The translations under genes and the position numbers were made by a program. A stretch of DNA of 56,815 nucleotides from Alphaproteobacteria bacterium (GTDB lineage: Bacteria; Pseudomonadota; Alphaproteobacteria; Ferrovibrionales; Ferrovibrionaceae), in NCBI GenBank assembly GCA_026126165.1, contig JAHCJR010000011.1, positions 1 to 56,815 of the forward strand, written 5' to 3'. This document shows, one piece after another, positions 54,039 to 56,815 of this stretch. Every line of letters begins with the position of its first letter. Within the stretch, counting starts at the first letter, position 1. The notes beneath the pieces are model-generated. The model was given only the letters and a program-made list of their open reading frames with translations, ran no database searches and was not told the origin of the DNA.

Positions 54039-54494
54039 ATGCATCGGCACATGACACGCGTCGGCTTCGCGGCATCGCTGCTGTTCGCCATGGGCGCCGG
54101 CGCCGAAGCGGTGGCGGATTGCACGACCGGCGTCGTGCTCAGCGAGCGCGGCGGCGTGCTGCAGCGCTATCGCCTGGCGGATGCGCCGGAACGGCTGCAA
54201 TGCCGGGTCAATCTCGGCAGCGACCGGCCGGAGGCGACCTATGTCTATGCCCATACGCTGACCAACCGGCCGCAGAAGCGCGACGAGAACGGCTTCTGGC
54301 ACCGCTGGGACCAGCGCGTCGAAACGCTGATCGACAACAATTTCTACGATGCGGCCAATCCGCCGGCGGATCGGATGGTCACGTTCAAGATCGTGAGCGA
54401 AAGCCTGGAGGGCACGTCTCTTCCGGTGAATTTCCATATTGCCTACGTGGTGAGCGGCGCCCTGAAGTACGGCGTCATCGTCATCGAGCCATAG
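54039..54494 (+). CDS. Small secreted protein, unknown function
   Basis: 151 residues with a signal peptide (about 1-26, ending AEAVA) directly followed by Cys. The mature protein has a single-domain look: VVLSERGGVLQRYRL, NRPQKRDENGFWHRWDQRVETLIDNNF, and a beta-rich end VNFHIAYVVSGALKYGVIVIEP. No haem or metal motif. The ATG at 54039 fits GGGGAGG with seven-base spacing; an ATG six bases earlier is too close to it. It stands 13 bases after the decahaem gene and 14 before the next, so it belongs to the operon. Confidence 0.75.
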   Translation: MHRHMTRVGFAASLLFAMGAGAEAVADCTTGVVLSERGGVLQRYRLADAPERLQCRVNLGSDRPEATYVYAHTLTNRPQKRDENGFWHRWDQRVETLIDNNFYDAANPPADRMVTFKIVSESLEGTSLPVNFHIAYVVSGALKYGVIVIEP

Positions 54495-54508
54495 TCGGGG
54501 AGGCAGAC

Positions 54509-56515
54509 ATGACGCGACATTTCCTCGGAACGCTCCTCGCGCTCTGTCTTGGCGTCGCCTTCGCTCCGGGTGCCCTCGCCCAGCAGGCACTGACCAAGGC
54601 CCAGGTGGATCGCATCGTCAGCCAGGCGGCCGAGGAAGCGAGGGCACGCAATGTGGCCAATGCCACCATCGCGGTGGTGGATCGCGTCGGCAACGTTCTG
54701 GGCGTCTATCGCCTTGGCGCCAATTCGACCATCACCATTTCTTCCGGCCGCAACATTCCGCTCGGCAACGGCCTCGACAAGGTGCCGCTTGGCACCGATG
54801 CGCCGGCGCCGCTGAACGGCATCGACGGCGCGGCTTATGCCGCCATCGCCAAGGCGGTCACGGGCGCCTATCTGTCCTCTTCGGGCAACGCCTTCACGAC
54901 GCGGACGGCCAGCCAGATCGTCCAGGAATGGTTCAATGTCGGCGAGCGCGGCCAGCCGGCCGGCCCGCTTTATGGCGTGCAGTTCTCCTCGCTCACCTGC
55001 TCCGACCTCGTGAACAAGGGCGAGACGGTGGGCTTCGGTCCGCGCCGCACGCCACTTGGCCTGTCGGCCGATCCCGGCGGGCTGCCGCTCTATTTCCGCG
55101 GCGTGGTCGTGGGCGGCATCGGCGTGATCGCCGACCGGCTCTACAGCCTCGATCTGGACATCCGCGACTATGACCGCAGCGTCGACGAACTGATCGCCAT
55201 TGCCGGCCAGGCGGGCTTCATGCCGAGCGTCGCGATCCGGGCGCACCGCATCACCGTCGGTGGCCCGAGCCTGCGCTATGCCGACGTGGATGCCCGCTAC
55301 CTGGTGACGCGACCGGCGCGCGCGCCGGCATTGCCGGTGGGCGGCGCGTACATAACGGTGCCGGGCTATATCGACGTCGCCGATTCCCGTGCCGGCACCG
55401 CTTACGGCGCGGCGGACGGCTCTTCGGGCTATCGGCGCGCCATGGCCGGCGACGATGGCGGGGTCGGCGCGCCGTTCCAGCCGCTGATCAATCTCGGCGC
55501 CTTCATCCTGGTGGACAACACCAACACCAACCGCTTCGCCCCGATCGACGGCTTCGATCTCGCCGGCAATGTAGGCGGCGCCGGCGACGGATTGCAGGCG
55601 GCGGAGGTGGCGGAACTGCTGGTGCAGGCCTTCCGCGTCGCGCGCGTCGCGCGCGCGCAGATTCGAAAACCGCTCTCGAGCTTCGTGCAGGTGACGATTT
55701 CCGTCGTCGATGTGCGCGGCAACATCCTCGGCATCGTCCGCACGCCGGACGCGCCGGTGTTCGGCACCGACGTATCCCTGCAGAAGGCGCGCTCCGCCAT
55801 GCTGTTCTCCCGCATGGATGCGGGAGCCATTTTCGACGCATCCGGCTCGACCGCGATCCTCGGCCTCATTCCGGTGCAGAACGGCCAGTTCTATGCCGAC
55901 CGGATGCGGGCCTTCGTCGGTGGCAACGCGCTGGCCAATGGCGTGGCCTATGGCGCCCGCTCCATCGGCAACCTGCATCGCCCGTTCTTTCCCGACGGCG
56001 TCGACAAGCAGAAGCTGACCGGGCCGCTTTCCACGCCCTACGCGACCTGGAGCCCGTTCAATGTCGGGCTGCAGCTCGATCTGGTCTTCAACGACATCAT
56101 CCTGGGCCTGGTCGATCCCAACAACGCCTCGAACCTCGATCCGACCACGGGCTGCGCCAACGGCGCCTACCGGACCGATACCGCGGGGCAGCCGAACATC
56201 GTGGCGGATGCCAATGACAACCTGCCGCTGCTACGCAACGGGCTGCAGATCTTCGCCGGCGGCGTGCCGGTCTATCGTGGCAATACCCTGATCGGCGGCA
56301 TCGGCATCTCGGGCGATGGCATCGACCAGGACGACATGGTGGCTTTCATGGGCACGCACAATGCCTCGCTGTTCCTCGGCGGCGCCATCAACAACGCGCC
56401 GAAAGCGATCCGCGCCAATGCGATCAACGTGCAAGGCACATCGCTGCGCTACGTGGCCTGTCCCTTCGCACCGATCATCCGCTCGCGCCTGCAAGAACCC
56501 TGCAGGAACAAGTGA
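54509..56515 (+). CDS. Secreted protein with two HbpS/GlcG-type domains
   Basis: 668 residues, signal peptide 1-25 ending ALAQ. Residues about 27-260 and 364-648 are two copies of the haem-degrading/HbpS-like (GlcG) domain. First copy: ALTKAQVDRIVSQAAEEARA, ATIAVVDRVGNVLGVYR and LYFRGVVVGGIGV. Second: VQVTISVVDVRGNILGIVR, VPVYRGNTLIGGIGISGDG followed by the D-Q-D-D equivalent of the family's EQDE. Relatives bind haem or sense redox state outside the cell, such as HbpS of Streptomyces. Three Cys near the ends (C548, C651, C665) could bond. GGGGAGG precedes the ATG. Its stop overlaps the next ATG by one base. The paired domain architecture is unusual. Confidence 0.85.
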   Translation: MTRHFLGTLLALCLGVAFAPGALAQQALTKAQVDRIVSQAAEEARARNVANATIAVVDRVGNVLGVYRLGANSTITISSGRNIPLGNGLDKVPLGTDAPAPLNGIDGAAYAAIAKAVTGAYLSSSGNAFTTRTASQIVQEWFNVGERGQPAGPLYGVQFSSLTCSDLVNKGETVGFGPRRTPLGLSADPGGLPLYFRGVVVGGIGVIADRLYSLDLDIRDYDRSVDELIAIAGQAGFMPSVAIRAHRITVGGPSLRYADVDARYLVTRPARAPALPVGGAYITVPGYIDVADSRAGTAYGAADGSSGYRRAMAGDDGGVGAPFQPLINLGAFILVDNTNTNRFAPIDGFDLAGNVGGAGDGLQAAEVAELLVQAFRVARVARAQIRKPLSSFVQVTISVVDVRGNILGIVRTPDAPVFGTDVSLQKARSAMLFSRMDAGAIFDASGSTAILGLIPVQNGQFYADRMRAFVGGNALANGVAYGARSIGNLHRPFFPDGVDKQKLTGPLSTPYATWSPFNVGLQLDLVFNDIILGLVDPNNASNLDPTTGCANGAYRTDTAGQPNIVADANDNLPLLRNGLQIFAGGVPVYRGNTLIGGIGISGDGIDQDDMVAFMGTHNASLFLGGAINNAPKAIRANAINVQGTSLRYVACPFAPIIRSRLQEPCRNK

Positions 56516-56815
56516 TGCGCCGGGTCCTGCTCATATCGCTTCTGTTCGCCACGGTTGCGGCGGTGCCGCCGGCCGAGGCGGGCAAGGAACAGATCCTCGA
56601 ATTCAAGCCGACCGGCGAGGGCATCCTGCTGGCGCAGGAGGACAGGCGGCGACCCGGCTCGGTGCCGCAGATCGAGGATTTGCCGCCGATCGATCCGAAC
56701 GCGGTCCCGCCGCCGCTGCCCAACCTGCCGCACGAGACCGTGCCGCTGCCGGACCGCTGGCGCATCGTCGAGGCGCTCGGCGTCAATTCGCGCTGGTGGG
56801 ACCCCTACAACCAGA
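56515..56815 (+). CDS. Secreted protein, N terminus only (runs off window)
   Basis: First 100 codons of a gene that continues beyond the window. Signal peptide at 1-22 ending AEA. Then a Pro-rich, polar stretch (LPPIDPNAVPPPLPNLP region) leads to DRWRIVEALGVNSRWWDPYNQ. The start ATG overlaps the preceding TGA. Proline linker after a signal and the Trp-rich entry recall outer-membrane barrel proteins, but too little is present to say. If it were a porin it would complete a path across the outer membrane. Confidence 0.75.
   Translation, partial: MRRVLLISLLFATVAAVPPAEAGKEQILEFKPTGEGILLAQEDRRRPGSVPQIEDLPPIDPNAVPPPLPNLPHETVPLPDRWRIVEALGVNSRWWDPYNQ

Noticed and set aside
49077-56815. Interpretation as a DMSO/nitrite reductase (Dms, Nrf) operon
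   Set aside because: The four-cluster ferredoxin part is DmsB/NrfC-like, but there is no molybdopterin or pentahaem catalytic subunit; the molybdoenzyme at 24099 is 25 kb away, cytoplasmic and a single gene.
1-56815. CRISPR arrays, insertion sequences, prophage or integration sites
   Set aside because: No regularly spaced repeats, transposase or integrase motifs, or tRNA-adjacent direct repeats were seen; codon use is even throughout.

Overview
The window is one continuous, GC-rich chromosomal stretch. Its gene set, its alphaproteobacterial groupings (hemF-trmL-petABC, xseA-DUF2093, the msbA/lpxK lipid A block, ornithine decarboxylase with homospermidine synthase) and its respiratory bc1 complex point to a free-living, aerobic, heterotrophic alphaproteobacterium, probably close to the Rhodospirillales. 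This placement is inferred from gene content; there is no rRNA in the window. I saw no tRNA, rRNA, insertion sequence, prophage or CRISPR array.

Layout. 1-5663: housekeeping genes hemF and trmL (minus strand), then the bc1 operon petABC with its own terminator, then adenine/methylthioadenosine salvage (mtnP, apt). 5664-6037: an AT-richer gap with a long inverted repeat. 6038-8776: an unknown basic protein, an intradiol dioxygenase, a dienelactone hydrolase and two MaoC hydratases. 8806-13408: ychF, pth, rplY, prs and a lipoprotein pair. 13456-19536: DUF924, an aminoglycoside-phosphotransferase-fold protein, a uracil-DNA-glycosylase-like protein, purD, then xseA-DUF2093-M23 peptidase. 19555-23899: a four-gene lipid A / envelope operon (msbA-like, DUF374, lpxK, lpxL-like) that lacks the waaA gene often found between DUF374 and lpxK. 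24099-28275: a molybdopterin oxidoreductase and a bifunctional beta-oxidation enzyme.

28522-37676 is a transport region: a TRAP system with two closely related binding proteins around one permease pair, then a complete five-gene branched-chain amino acid type ABC transporter (livGF, binding protein, livHM). Strong hairpins lie directly after a binding-protein gene in both systems, which would let the binding protein be made in excess. 37823-42151 holds a D-threonine aldolase-like enzyme and a tightly overlapping trio (iron alcohol dehydrogenase, class V aminotransferase, EamA exporter). 42299-45381 is a polyamine unit: a sigma70-like promoter, a leader of about 400 nt that fits the alphaproteobacterial speF RNA, ornithine decarboxylase, and homospermidine synthase. 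45374-48836 holds an unusual M20 deacylase, an allantoate-amidohydrolase-type enzyme and a PuuE-type allantoinase.

The most interesting part is 49077-56815, a six-gene operon that runs off the end of the window. In order it encodes: a cytoplasmic fusion of a flavin/NAD(P) oxidoreductase, two cyclic-nucleotide-binding domains and four [4Fe-4S] cluster motifs; a five-helix membrane protein whose two pairs of histidines, each 14 residues apart, match the bis-histidine spacing of di-haem b cytochromes; an FHA domain joined through one membrane helix to ten CxxCH haem c sites; a small secreted protein; a secreted protein with two HbpS/GlcG-type domains; and the start of another secreted protein. 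Read together this is a candidate transmembrane electron conduit, NAD(P)H to FAD to Fe-S to haem b to decahaem c to periplasm, with built-in sensory domains at its cytoplasmic face. I do not recognise it as a named system.
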